A stretch of 64,000 nt of DNA, from contig BSDZ01000101.1 in NCBI GenBank assembly GCA_030268105.1, positions 1,674,001 through 1,738,000 of the forward strand, read 5' to 3'. Made by a program: the position numbers and the translations under genes. The notes beneath the pieces were generated by a model. That model saw only the letters and a program-made list of their open reading frames with translations, had not been told where the DNA came from and searched no databases. This DNA is from Volvox africanus. Lineage: Eukaryota > Chlorophyta > Chlorophyceae > Chlamydomonadales > Volvocaceae. This document shows positions 32,901-45,224 of the stretch, piece after piece (positions within the stretch are counted from its first letter, which is position 1; every line of letters begins with the position of its first letter).

Positions 32901-34722
32901 ACTATACACATATGCATATGCGTGTGTATATAGTCTGCCAAGCAGCGCTACACGCAGCGCACTCAGTGCTACCTGCATCTTGATATACGCACTTCTTATT
33001 ATTCCATCAGGTCTATAAGGGCTACTCACAGGCCACCAGAATGATGGCCGCTCCGCAGCGGGCAAAAGGTAGAGCCGGGAGATCCCTGACTGTTCTGTCT
33101 GGCACCAGAAGCATTTGGTAATTGTCGCCCTGATGACAGGCAGGCAGGCCGCAGGCGGGTAACAATCGGGAAATGAAGGATAGCGCCAACGCGCTCGAGG
33201 GGGGTTGATGGTTTGCCGTTGCCAGGGAGGAAAACAGGCCAACGGAACCTGCCTGCGTGCCGCTAACCGCTGTCCAAGCACCGCGCACGGAGCAGGCCTT
33301 AGACCATCTTGATAGATATCGATTGCTCCATCGACGATACCAGGGCACTCAACCTTTCCAAACTGCTCGCTAGCTGCTCGCTCGCTAGCTTGCCCACCTG
33401 CTGCCTTCATTCGTATGGTCTAGTGAACACTAAAACGATTTTAAATCAACCTGACATTTTTACAGCCGTTTTACAGCCGAACGCTACATACTGCTGGTGT
33501 CAGAGGTGTTGATTCCACCTGCCTGAGTAGGTGTGCGTGCCACCGACCCGTCACGATGGCGGATACTCCATCTAGTCGACGACCAAACCTGCAATACTCT
33601 CGTTTTTGGCAGAGCTTTTAAAATTAAGAATAAAATGGTCCGAGTTTGGCGATTACGAGAAAAAGTAGTGGCAGGAACAGACGACAGAGTGAATAGGTAG
33701 GTACAAAGAAAACTGAACCACCGTACCTTCCAATTATATTCCGGTAAAACCTGAAGGCTTTATTGTAAGTATGGAATTCTTATTACTTAATCCTCATTAA
33801 TCCAAAACATTGGCAAGATATCGAGATGCTGGTTTTGTTTTTTCCCTCGTTCGAGACCTGTATCGTGCGTGCCCCAAAGCTCGTCCGTTTGCCCGTGAAG
33901 TTCCTGCTGCGCGTGAAGGACTTTATTCGCTGCCGGAAGCAGACAGGTTTATTAGTATGGATTACATAGGAAATAAAAGATAAAGTCTTGTTCTATTTTA
34001 CTCGACATGACTACTTTTCGGTGGGGTACCTCTGGGTGTACCCTACCTGCCAAGGAGCACCCCTACCTAGAAAAACAAACAACAGGTAAGCAGGCATTTT
34101 TCATCGGGCTATGATTTTTCGATATATATCCGTTTTTGTACAAGGCCTGACATGGGCATGACACCTTGGCCGTTGATATCCACATTGGTTCATCTAAAGA
34201 TAAGTCCTTAGGTTCTGTTGTTTGTCTGTAAATGAAATGTTGAAATTAATTATCCTGAGATAATCTTTTGCAAACCGTAAGGGAGTTGCGATGATTCGTC
34301 CGGTTTCGCCTATCCCCGGTGCGCCTCAGCATTATTCGTTCCAACACCTAAAGCAAATAGAGTATCTGTAAAAACAATGTTCATCACAATCAATATCATA
34401 TTTGACGTCATTTTGTTGCCGTTAGATCGAGGCAAGCGAGTCAACGTCATACGTACAAGCGTTCATCGCAGCCATACCGTCGAGCGGGATAAGCGGCCTG
34501 GGTCGTAAGTGTCAGACCCGAGCAACCGCAGCAACTTAAAGCAAAACGCGGCGCTCTGCGGTCCTTTGAATCGTAATCGTGGTACCGGTCTGCTCTCTTA
34601 GCTTTTTACAAAATACAAAAACGCTACAAGATGCCACTGGCCAATTCAACATCATTACCAGGTCACCACTAACAGGTCACCATGAACAGCAGCAACTGCA
34701 GCGGCGGTGGTGTGGCTTCAGG

Positions 34723-34946
34723 GAGTACGTGCCGCTGCTACTTCCATCGCCGTTTCTGCTGAGAGCGTTGCGATGGCGCTCTCTTGGCTCCTAATCACTG
34801 CGGGCTTCACCACCTTCGGATTCTTCCTCGTCACCATTCCCACTCGCTGGTTTAGGCTAAACCTGGGAGGCAACGACCTCCTCCAATGGCGAGACCGTTT
34901 CGCGCTTCAGGATAGACTCAAGGCGGTTACAGGAACCGTTATGTAA
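34723..34946 (+). CDS. Putative membrane-protein exon, gene not recognised
   Basis: A frame opening after a GGCTTCAG acceptor encodes an Ala-rich stretch, then a membrane helix (MALSWLLITAGFTTFGFFLV), then TRWFRLNLGGNDLLQWRDR and a TAA. Codon use and the hydrophobic-to-amphipathic pattern look coding, but I know no family for it. It may end at the TAA (34944-34946) or splice out at gttaca just before it. Two later stretches may belong to the same gene: about 35115-35175 (ELWYISWLRYLE), and from about 35340 (LTWQLCSTLAVALGAARW onward). Splice phases were not resolved. The gene would converge on the NOT3 gene. Confidence 0.35.
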
Positions 34947-36225
34947 CGACCACTCCTGTGCTGAAGTCCCTACCGCTTTTACCAGGCAGCCATGTCATAA
35001 TCGTATGAAGACAATATATTTCTTGCTTTTTAAATCAAGGTTTATATATAATTTATGAATATAATCCAAAGTTGTTTTTATTATATGCGTTTGCTACGGA
35101 CTTAGCACTCAGGCTGCTTGCGTGTCGACCATCTTGGAGCTTTGGTATATATCTTGGCTGCGCTACCTTGAGGCCATATACACACAGTTACATGCAAGCC
35201 TCTAAACACACATATATACATACACGTCATGATCATCATCATCCGTACATCTATAGTAATCCCTTGCCATGAGTTCTCGCCCTGACTTGGTTTTGGCCCA
35301 GCCCTGCTAATTCCCGTACCCCTTCATTTTGTCTTGCAGCTGACCTGGCAATTGTGTAGTACTCTGGCAGTTGCGCTCGGGGCGGCTAGATGGCGCTGGC
35401 TGGCGTTGACACGTGATGATGCAGACCCTTCAACCACCCGAACCACCGCAACTTCAACTTATGTCACAACTATCGCTGACGGCATCCCAGCAGTATTAAT
35501 ACAGATGTCGACCCCGTCATCGGATGTAGCTGTGAGGCACTGCGAGGCGGGTGCCTTCTCAGGCATCTATCGATCTTTCTGTGCTGCGGCTCGCACGGTA
35601 CGTCGTTGTGTACAACCTGGTGTACACGCGTACATAGCGCTAGAAGCAAGAAGCCTAGCGGGAGCTTCTCCTGCTGCAAAATCCTGGTTTATCTATGGAT
35701 ATTATAAGAAGGTAAGGAATACCGAGAACGCAAAACCAATCTCGTAACACCTTTTTGGCTTGGCGACCATTAGCGACGGCTCCGTGGGCTGCCCCTCTGC
35801 AGTCCGGACTAAAGATCATGGCGGGTGTCGGTTGCCAGTTTATTGATTAGATGCACATATAAGGACGACGCCTTATCCCTGGTCAAATGGGCGAAATCAG
35901 CCAACGGAAGGCACAACGCACGCATGTGCCAAGGCCGCACTGGGTCCTGCACGAGCCAATCATTATACACACACACATGCAGCTCCGCAATGATATGTAC
36001 AAACGCGGAATGCACATGTTTACGTTTAAGCCCGCGTTTTGCTCCTTCTCCCCCTAGGCACATGCTAACGGCATGCTTCAAGAAAGGACATGAAATGGAC
36101 ATAGACCGGCGCGACCCAGCTTGCCGGCTGCCTTCAACCATGACATGCAACAGAGAATGAAACACCGAGTGTGACGTTGTTACAAGGTTAGGGGGGTAAG
36201 GCGCGCGTAACAACACGTGATACTT

Positions 36226-36230
36226 TTACA
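36226..36230 (-). terminator. TGTAA poly(A)-type signal for NOT3
   Basis: On the minus strand TGTAA occurs here and again at 36180-36184, about 320 and 370 bases beyond the NOT3 stop, a plausible 3' UTR length. Confidence 0.45.
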
Positions 36231-36550
36231 TCCGTTGCGGAACTCAGCTCGTGCGAGCCAATGACCCAAAAGGCTGCTTCCTCATAGTGGCACTGCAGGA
36301 GACGCTTCCCCGTGCCAAACGCAGCACCGTAGCCAGTTGCTTCCAGCGGCTGCATCGCAGCAGCCGCCAACGCCCCAAGCCGACACTGCGCCATTCCGAC
36401 CATTCCCGCCAGCCGTCAGGCCTCTTGCCTGGTGGCCCAGGGGCCCCAGCCGGTCCCCCGGAGCACCGGCCTTCACCCCCCTATGGGCCTCTCCCGACAC
36501 TGTCCCGCTGGGTTCATGCGATATTGTATCCGTTGCTTTCCTTCACCCCC

Positions 36551-39500
36551 TCACAACCCCTGCACCTGTGCCATGGCCATGGCTACTGTCTGCTGAGGCG
36601 TCAGGTTAGCGACCCGGAGCTCGTCCTCCAGAGCATCGTAGCGAAACGTAAAATTCTCCTTGCGCCGGTAGCACCAGCCGGTCTGGGGAATGAGGACGAA
36701 GACGAGGACGAGGATGAGGACGAGAAAGGGGATGTGGGAGAGGAAGAAGCGGGCTTTGTTAAATAGCCGGACCGAACACGGAGGAGAGGGACGGAGCCTT
36801 GGATTGGTAGGAATGGACGGCTTGTGACCCACCGCCCGCCCCTGGGCACGGGATCCGCATATAGAGTGGCGAGGGAGTGACGGGACGAAACTGATGCAAA
36901 ACTCTCATTAGCAAAGGACGGCCTGGTGAGAGGAGCGACCCGGCGGTCATCAGCCCGATCACAAACCAGCGTCAGAAGGTTGCCCTCCTTCCGCTCTTGC
37001 TTCGGCTCAGAATTGCAGTGTTGGGTTTGTTTGCCAGCTCTTTTGTTGCAGTATGTCAGCTAACACTCCATCAACCCAACGGCGGATCTATACTGCGACC
37101 TTTGCCCACAGACGTTCCAATCCTCCTACCAGTCCCTAAGTTGTCAGAAGGATGATGCGTCAGTGGGCATCGCATTTAACGTTTGATTATAGTGGCTTTT
37201 AGTTGACCGGGGGTCGGAGTCGATCACGCCGTTGACCCGCTAGAATCTGCTGCTGGACGCTGGTGTTGAGCACTGAACCCAGCAAATACAAGTTGGGCAA
37301 GTCAATTGAGGTGAGATGGCGAATGGATGAGGGGATGAGGGCGTTCCCAAAGGAGATCAAGGAGAAGTAAGGCTCCGTCCGCCCAGGTTTGGTTAGGGAG
37401 CGGCTGGTGCCTGAGGAATGTCATCACGACTTTGTAACCCTGACATGCCAAGGTGCGGCCCCATAAGGCCCGTATCACACAACATATCGTTTCCTCCTGC
37501 CTCGCTCCCACCTGCATGTCGTCATGCACGATGTTATAGTCGAAGTAAACGTAAGCTCCCTGTTCGAACTCCTCCGAGGTGACGGCCGGTTCCGTGAACC
37601 GTTGGAACCACGCATTGTGGTGACGGTGGAATCTCCAGGATTGCCTCTTGAGCTCATGTGCGGCCAAAAACTGGCAGGGAAAGGACGGGGCAAGGGAGAG
37701 CGAGAGAGGGCCCAGATGCTGGGATATGGTACAAGCCAGTTCTCACTTGCGCCCTCTTTCTGTCCATGTACGGCATCGAAATGCTCCAGGAGAGTCGCTC
37801 TCGTCAACGATATTATGGTACCTGCATTACTGGTTGCGCTCTTACATGCACAGCCTTCAAACGCACCTGCTGATATGTGTTGGGCTGGAAATAAAAGGCG
37901 AAAAAGAGGCACTCGGGATCCATTTTGCGGAACAACGCCGGGTTATCCACGACCTCGGGAGGAGCCTGAGGTCAGCGCCATAATCACCACCATAACCAGA
38001 TAAGATCAGAGAACCAGTGGAACAGATTCCCCGAGACAGACAGACGGACAGATTTGGACGGAAAGAAGTGGATGTACAGGGAAAAACAGATAGACCCGAT
38101 AGACAGACAGACAAAGAGGGACGTGCAGAAAGGCACGTGCCGTATTCCATTGTATGGGAAAAGCGTACCTTGGGATACGACGGCGGTACGGCAACGGGGT
38201 GGCGTGGGCGCGTGTGTTTCCATTCCGTGTCTGACAGCTGTGGCATCACACCGCGCCTGAGGAAGATCCGAGGCAGCAACCCGACGGAATCGAGTGAAGG
38301 GAAAAAGACAACGAGTTGACATCTGGGGCGAAGGAAAGCGGAGCAAGGCAGACGACACAGCCAACGGCGACAACGGGAGGGGCAGGGGCGCTGTCCGGTA
38401 AATGGTGCAAGAGCCCGCGCAACAGCAACCATCGCGGCAATCTGGAACGTAGTACATCGCCAACCTACCCTACGACACACACAACGTGACCAGTCACTCG
38501 TTTCCATGTTGCACCGGGCCACCTAGCCATCATCACCCGGTGAGTAATCTGGCCGACCATTGTAACGATTCACGGTAACAAAGCAACTCCCCTAGCTAGC
38601 CCAGCCATGACCACTTAAATCCAGGGAGGCCCCAAAACTTACGCGTAGCACGCCTCTAAAATTTGTTTCGCAGCTGCTACAGAATACGCAGGTACCACTG
38701 GCTGCAGATCCCCGGGCAGCATTGTCGCAGCAGCAGCGCCACTACCAGCTGCGGCCGCGGCGCCGGTCCCAGGCTGCGGTGGCAGCCCCAGGGCCCCAGG
38801 CCCGATACCGCCAGCTCCTACCGTCGTTGACCCTGGACCGGTCCCCGCTACTCCCCCTGCCCCGCCGCCCAACGCCACGCTCGCTATTCGTGCCGTGATG
38901 CTGTCCAAGGGGCCGCCCATCAGACCGCTTGGACCTGGACCCACATTTACAATGTGCAACAGAAGGCAGGCACGGAAGGTGCGGCATGGAAAGGCAGCGC
39001 GGTGCAACAGGATGGATATTTGCACCGAGAAATCCACAGCAGGATGGGGCCGGCGCAAAGAAGCATCCCAAACAGATCAGTGTGAACACTAAGGTCTATG
39101 GAACGAGTGTCTAGTGCCCAGGGAAGCTGCTCAAGTCGTCTAACCCTGATGGTCCTACCTGCCGGTCCGCCAGTGGTCGGCCCCCGGTCAGTGGGCTGAC
39201 GCCCCGCCGCCACTGCAGTGGCGGCTGCGGACGCCAACGGTCCCGCGCCGCCATCCGGTGCGCCTGACGGCGCCACGGGGCCCAACCCCGCAGGGGTGAA
39301 GCTACTCGCCGCCGACGGTGCCGCTGCTGCCGAGCCAGGCACCGGTCCTGGCCCTGTCCCGGGTCCATTCTCCGAGGACGCCACGTCCTGGTGCAGGACG
39401 TGGGGAAACGTTATGGAGCAAAATAATGGAAGGGGACGTGAAAGGGCGGGCGAATGACGAACAAATAGGCGGACGCAGCAGAGAGCAATTAGCAGGGCAT

Positions 39501-42500
39501 ACTTCTTGCAGTCCTTCTCCCCATAAGCAAAACTTCTATCTCCTCCACACCGCACAATCCACCCCAGCAAGAAGCATCAGCAGCACATCTACGCAGGGCG
39601 TATTTATGCCACCCAGGGCCCCAAACTGGCACCTATTCACTCGACGGCGCACCTCCGCGCCTTGCGCCCCAGTGCCCTGCGCCCCGGAAGCAGCTGCTAC
39701 TGCCAGCCACCTCGGCATCCCACCATCGACGGTGCCGGCCACACCATTTGCCGCCGGCGCCCCCGGCAATGCCGTCCTGGACGGACCCATCGAAAGCACG
39801 ACCCCCGCTGGGCCGTCCACCGTAATAACAATCCCTGGGGGAGGTGGCGGCGGCATTGGAGCCCGGGTAACGCCCAGACCGGGGACCCCGGCGTGGGTTG
39901 TCCCAACGGCGCCGGCGCCGCCACCTAGCGGCCGCGGCGGCAGCGGCGATGCAGTTTCCGAAGGGGAGATGCCGGGGGATGTGGCGGCTGTGGGCATGGC
40001 TGTTCGAGGCGTCACGGCGCCTGCAGTGAGGAATCAAATGATCATTCGCCCATGGGTAGTTGTGGGTTTGAAGCTCCCTTGGAAAGATGAGAGGGAAATG
40101 GTACTTCGTTGGACGAAAACCACACGCGGCGGATGAAAGGGGAAGCAGAACAACACATCATACACTTCTCACAAAAATCAGTAAGGGAACAGTGCGAACC
40201 CAAGCCACGACGGAAGACCGACCGGGTGAACACCAAACCCGACCCCATAGGACTCCAGCCCTAGGATCTTGAGCCCTAAGGACAGTGGCCGACAGTGACC
40301 GGCCCTACCCGAGTCCGGTTCCTTGGCAGGTGTGGATGGCGCCGTCTGCCTAGCGCTCGGCGGCCCCGGTGCAGGCTGCGGCGCCGCCAGTGGCGACACC
40401 GGCAAGGGCAGCCCTGGCGTTGCCCCAGGAGCTGCCGGCGCCGGTGTCGTGGGCTTGGCCGCTCCAGCGACGCCGACGGCAGCAGCGCCACCGGCAGCTG
40501 CGGCACCAACGCTGGTGGCGGTGGCGAGGGGTTTCCGTACGTCGTCGTCATCATGTAGTTTCAAGTTAGTGTTACCCTGCGGTCCAGCGTAAAACACAGC
40601 GCAGAGCAGCAGCGCGTATATGTCCGCTGGCTGCATGTGTTAAGGGGGACACATGTCCTCAGGCACCCACTTAACATGTCTTCACAAATTATTATTATTA
40701 TTACATTATAATTATATTTTTGAATTCTCGCATCTGAGTTCTAAAACCACTGCCTGGGCTGCGACCTGCCTGGGCTATGAGCTGGGCCTTAGCGGCGGCA
40801 GCCGCAGCCCGCTCACGCTCGCGTTCCTTCTCCCTTGCCTCTTCCACCTCCTTCTCGCGCCCACCCTTGCCGTGCTTGACGCTGTGTAACGGGGCGGCTG
40901 GTGCGGCGTTATCGACCGCGTCCAATCGATCCTACAAGAGAAGAAGCGGAAGGGAAGGGGGACGGAGTGGACCGGGTCAGTGAAGCCATGGGCACCGCGC
41001 AACAACCATGAGCTGGCGGGCCGAAATAGCGAAGATGGACATGGAGAGGTATGAAGCCAAAAATCTTAGTATGAGGCCGGAAGATCTTAAACAGCTGATC
41101 TTGTTTTGGCTCCAATCGGCCATAACCGGATATAACGATAAGTACAACTACAAAGAACGCATGCCACTGAAGTTGATGAAACCAGAAACCGGCTTCTGCC
41201 ACCAGCGCCCATTATGTCTCCCCCATGTACACACATACAGACACATGCAGACATATACAGGCACATGCAGACACATACAGGCACACACAACACGTTTTGC
41301 CCTGGCCTTCACGGCGGCCATCGTAGTCGTCGGCAACTGCCTCCATCCTCTCATCACTCTTCCTATGCTCACAACCATACGTCATTACCTGAAACATGCC
41401 GTATAAATCTTCCACGTTGGAGAGGTCCATGCAATTGTCCTCCCCATCTTCTGTGTTCTGTGAGGTGAAGTACAGAGCAGATATACCGATAGGTCTTGTT
41501 AAGAATACACTGCTTAGGACATCACTGACATGCCGCGCGGCCGCGCCTTCCTAACAAGGCCCCCTTACCCGCCCCGCCCCATTCCACGAGCTGGCGCTTT
41601 CGTAGCTTCGCCGCTGCACCCCCAGGGCGGGGAAAACCCCTCCCTGCTCGGACCTACCAGGTAGAGATCCACGTCTTCTTTCAAATCCGACAGCTCGTCC
41701 GGCTGAATGGTTTCATTGTCGATACATCGAAGCACCTTCTCTAAACGGTCGATGTGATCCTTGTGCCGCCCAACGGTCTCCTCCAGGGAAGTCAACCGAG
41801 CGGGCGGCTTTTGCCGCTTTTTTACCGTTACCTGGGAGACGCAAATATGGGGATGGAACGAGGAGACCGTGGGGGTGATCCAGGGGATGGATGAAAATCA
41901 ATCAATTCAACAAGCTGTCCTTTGGGCCCAACCAAGGAAGGCAGAACGAATGTCTCGCAACGCTTCAAGGAAACATTTAGCAAGCTCCGATCAGTTTGCC
42001 CTTACTCCCAAAATTTACTCAGTATGAGTTTGCAATCCAGCATAATGAAGCTCTCTTCTGTGCGGAGATCCGGACGGTCGCGATAATGATAAATGGATTT
42101 GTAAAGCAAGCAACCTAATTGACCGAACCTGCACATCACAGGACGTTTCAAACGTCAGTAAGTGTTGGGAAGCTGCGATGCGAAGTTAGCCTTAGTCCAT
42201 CATCCAGGATTCCCCATCTCCACACTAAGTGGCATTCACAGGGCAGCAAGCCGCCGCTAAAACTCACAACGACGGACTAAAAATGAAAACCCGTCTTGAA
42301 AGTGTGTTTTTACAACACACACGGGAAAGAGGAAACGGCAGCACATTGGATTGGGTCTATATGTGTGATACAACTCCATTTAACACCGCACCTGCAGCTC
42401 CTCCATTTCGGCCTCCATAGTCTCCACCTGCCGGACGCCACAAGGACCAGTTGAGGGCCAGAAGAGCAAGTCGAACAGCGAGCGCTGAAACCCACCTTGG

Positions 42501-43521
42501 AGGCGACCCGCACAGATCCCTCTTGCAAACATGCACTGTCAACAAATGCACACACTTTGCACAGCCCCTCCCGTAAGGAGTACATACAGGAAGGGCTGTG
42601 GCATTTTGCATACACCAGCGGCAACAGCCTCCATCTGGCCGCTGTTGCAAGCGAGCGTATATCACATACTTCTCCCTGAGGTATCGCGCGTGGCTGCTTC
42701 GGATTTTCCAATCGGCGAAATGCTTAAGCACAACCTTGAAACCATCCTTTAGCGGACAACGGACAACGGGCAACCTCACTGACCCGGGCGGGGCTCGCAA
42801 GGAACATTACTTTCCCTTGCAACAGCCTTTAGCTAAGCGGTTCTGAATCCAATCCCAGTCAGGACTCGTCAATGTACACGGTTAAGAAATCATGGCCCAG
42901 CATAGAGGCGACGCCCAGAGAGGCTACCCCTCCCCTCATGCGTACCTTTTCCGTAAGTTGGTCCACCACCGTGTTGATCCAGTCCCGCGCCTCATCTTTT
43001 GCACGCTGCTTGGGGTCACGATCAGGTCCCCCTGCTGCGTTCCCCTTCGCTTTGGCCTCCTTTTCGCACGCCTTAAAGCGCTCCATATCGCGCTCTATAG
43101 ACTTGCGAGCATCGATCAACGGCTGCTTGTCCTTAATATCTGCCCCGGCAATCCTATGGCAAGGAATCCAGCCAGAGCGTGAGGGATGCCTTAGCGCAGC
43201 GCTAGGCGATCCCCAACCCCGACGTACCATCCCTTTATCTGCTCTCGCAATCGCTGCAACTTCTTAATCTCCTTCTTCAGCTCCCCTTCAAGCTTCTCCC
43301 GCTGATTCTGGTTCTCTTGGTCATGCGCTTGCTTGTGAGCCGAGTACTGCGGCATGGCCAAGCTGCCGTTAGAACCCCTCCCGGCTCTCCTGTTGCAGCA
43401 TGCATTCCAAGTCCACCGCCATGCTTGCCTGATTCCAGATATCATCAAATATCTCCTGGCCTTCCTGCACCTTTTTCAGTGTGCGGTCTATCTCCGATTT
43501 TAGCTTCCTTTCTGCTGCCAT
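36551..43521 (-). CDS. NOT3: CCR4-NOT complex subunit 3 (NOT3), 15 exons
   Basis: NOT3 is a scaffold subunit of the CCR4-NOT deadenylase that controls mRNA decay. Exons on the minus strand: 43521-43429, 43346-43228, 43153-42946, 42427-42392, 41831-41658, 41457-41389, 40931-40770, 40630-40309, 40020-39653, 39387-39159, 38934-38643, 38256-38169, 37965-37867, 37670-37512, 36682-36551. Phases agree and give about 849 aa. The N-terminal Not3 coiled-coil domain is clear: [79 protein letters not shown] Pro/Ala/Gly-rich linker (exons 8-11) follows, then [20 protein letters not shown] and the NOT box: [68 protein letters not shown]. First-intron and seventh-intron donors are ambiguous: either CAGgcaag-type GC donors or alternative GT sites a few codons away. 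The ATG at 43521 matches the family start. Confidence 0.92.
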
Positions 43522-45224
43522 TCCTTAAAAGATACAAATATGTGCAGATTCTGAATTCGTCTAACTCATGTGCGTCCTTCCCACTTGCATAGGCGAAAGA
43601 ACACTAGTAACAAGATAACGATGTACTATAATGAAAACAAGACCTGCACGTTGAAGACAGTACAGAGATCCATGCTGATGACACTTCTGAGCCGGGAGAA
43701 GGAACTGCAGTGGCGCGAAATTACGACATCGCGGGCCTACAACGAACCGCAACAACCTATTCACTTCGCGCAATCAAAAACGGGCTACACTCGCTGATAC
43801 GTACGCACCAGGTACAAACAGCCGTTGATTTGTCGGGCTGTGTCAGGCTTCAAGTTTGGTCGTCGTGCACGGTGACATACTAGGATCAGGGCGGCAATGC
43901 AGGCATCTTCAAGGAGGCGTCCTAAATTATGTTTTATGTACAGTTGATTCACAGAGTGCGTAAAATGCGATAACTGAGAAATTTTGTGACAGCTACAAAC
44001 TATATATCGGCTAGGTTTTTGAGGACGACAGTAGGGACGGTATGTGTTTGTAGTTGTGCTGAATTATTTAGACAATGCATATTGTTGTAGCCATATCTTA
44101 GGGTTCATGGATACCACTTGCCCGTTGGCGCTAAGAAACGGGATGCCTGTGTGCTCCTCAGGCAACATCCGCGCGACCATAACACTGCACCGGGCATACG
44201 GAGTGTAGACTTTTACTCTTTCATATCATCCTGGCTTACTGATAAATGAGCTTTAACCTATATGGCAACGTCGTAGTGACCCTGTAATGTTTGTTGCTCT
44301 TTACAGCAGCAATGGCACCTGGTGCCGCACTCGCACTTTGCAACACTCCACGCGCGCCCGACCGGCACACTATCAGTCCTCGCAGTTACGGTTCATCCAA
44401 GAAGGAGCATCTCGCAGATTTATGCTGCGGTAATAGAGCTGTAAAGCCACCGTTTCAAGGCGCCTCTCCAATCATATTCACATGCGTAGGCAACACTGAC
44501 CCACGGGACATCCGGCCTGACGGTTGCACAGTGCGAAAGTTATACTGCGTCCCAATTCATGTAGTTACGCTTCAACGCACCGTGACCAAGCACACGTTTG
44601 GATGAGGGCAATGTAGAGCTGCCTTGCGGAAGTCAGTTCGCCATCCCGCGCCTCAATTTTATCTGCCTCCACAGTCACCATCTGTGTGCCCTCCTCTCAC
44701 CTTGTGAACTCAAAGGTTCCCCATGCCATGCACACATTTCCATACACCATTGAGGATATGCACCACCCTTTGCCATCACGGTTTACCCGTTAGGTAGCCC
44801 CGTCTTCCAACCACCTGATCTGGCCCCCGAACTGTCACCAGAGCGGATGCGGCCTTACGTCCTCTTCGACCGCTTCAAAGACTGTGCTCTGGTACCCCAT
44901 ATTCCTGTCGCGCGCTCCAAATAGCCTCTCCCCGCCCTATCGTTCAAAGGAACCGGAGCTATGGCTAAACCACATCGCCTCATCCAGCTATGCACTTGAC
45001 ACAGTTGGAGACACTGACGGATGCGAGGAGAGGTGCACACGCACAAATCCTGTTAAAACTCTTGTGACAAAATTCCCCTACCTTTTAAGGATATCTAGAA
45101 CGTGTCAGTATCGTCACGGTGTACCTAAGACAGGGGATACACCATACACACCCGCACACCCGAAGTGTGCAGGAGTGTACGTGACTGAGTTTCGGTGAAT
45201 CCGAGGCACTCCCCTTCGTATCCA
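43522..45224. other. Between NOT3 5' end and PF20 3' end
   Basis: This holds the NOT3 promoter/5' UTR and the PF20 3' UTR; both genes are on the minus strand. A minus-strand TGTAA lies at 44301-44305, which would give PF20 a 3' UTR of about 920 bases. Open frames here (for example around 44291-44605) show no family motif. Confidence 0.5.

Larger units (their letters stand above)
32217..34722. other. RAB3GAP1 3' flank; repeats, no supported gene
   Basis: No exon is supported. The stretch holds a 41-bp minisatellite (32297-32419), a (TGCATG)n run (32581-32612), a long pyrimidine tract (32767-32900) and AT-rich unique sequence. A 21-codon open frame beginning MADTPSSRRPN at about 33556 has no supporting context. 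Confidence 0.5.
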
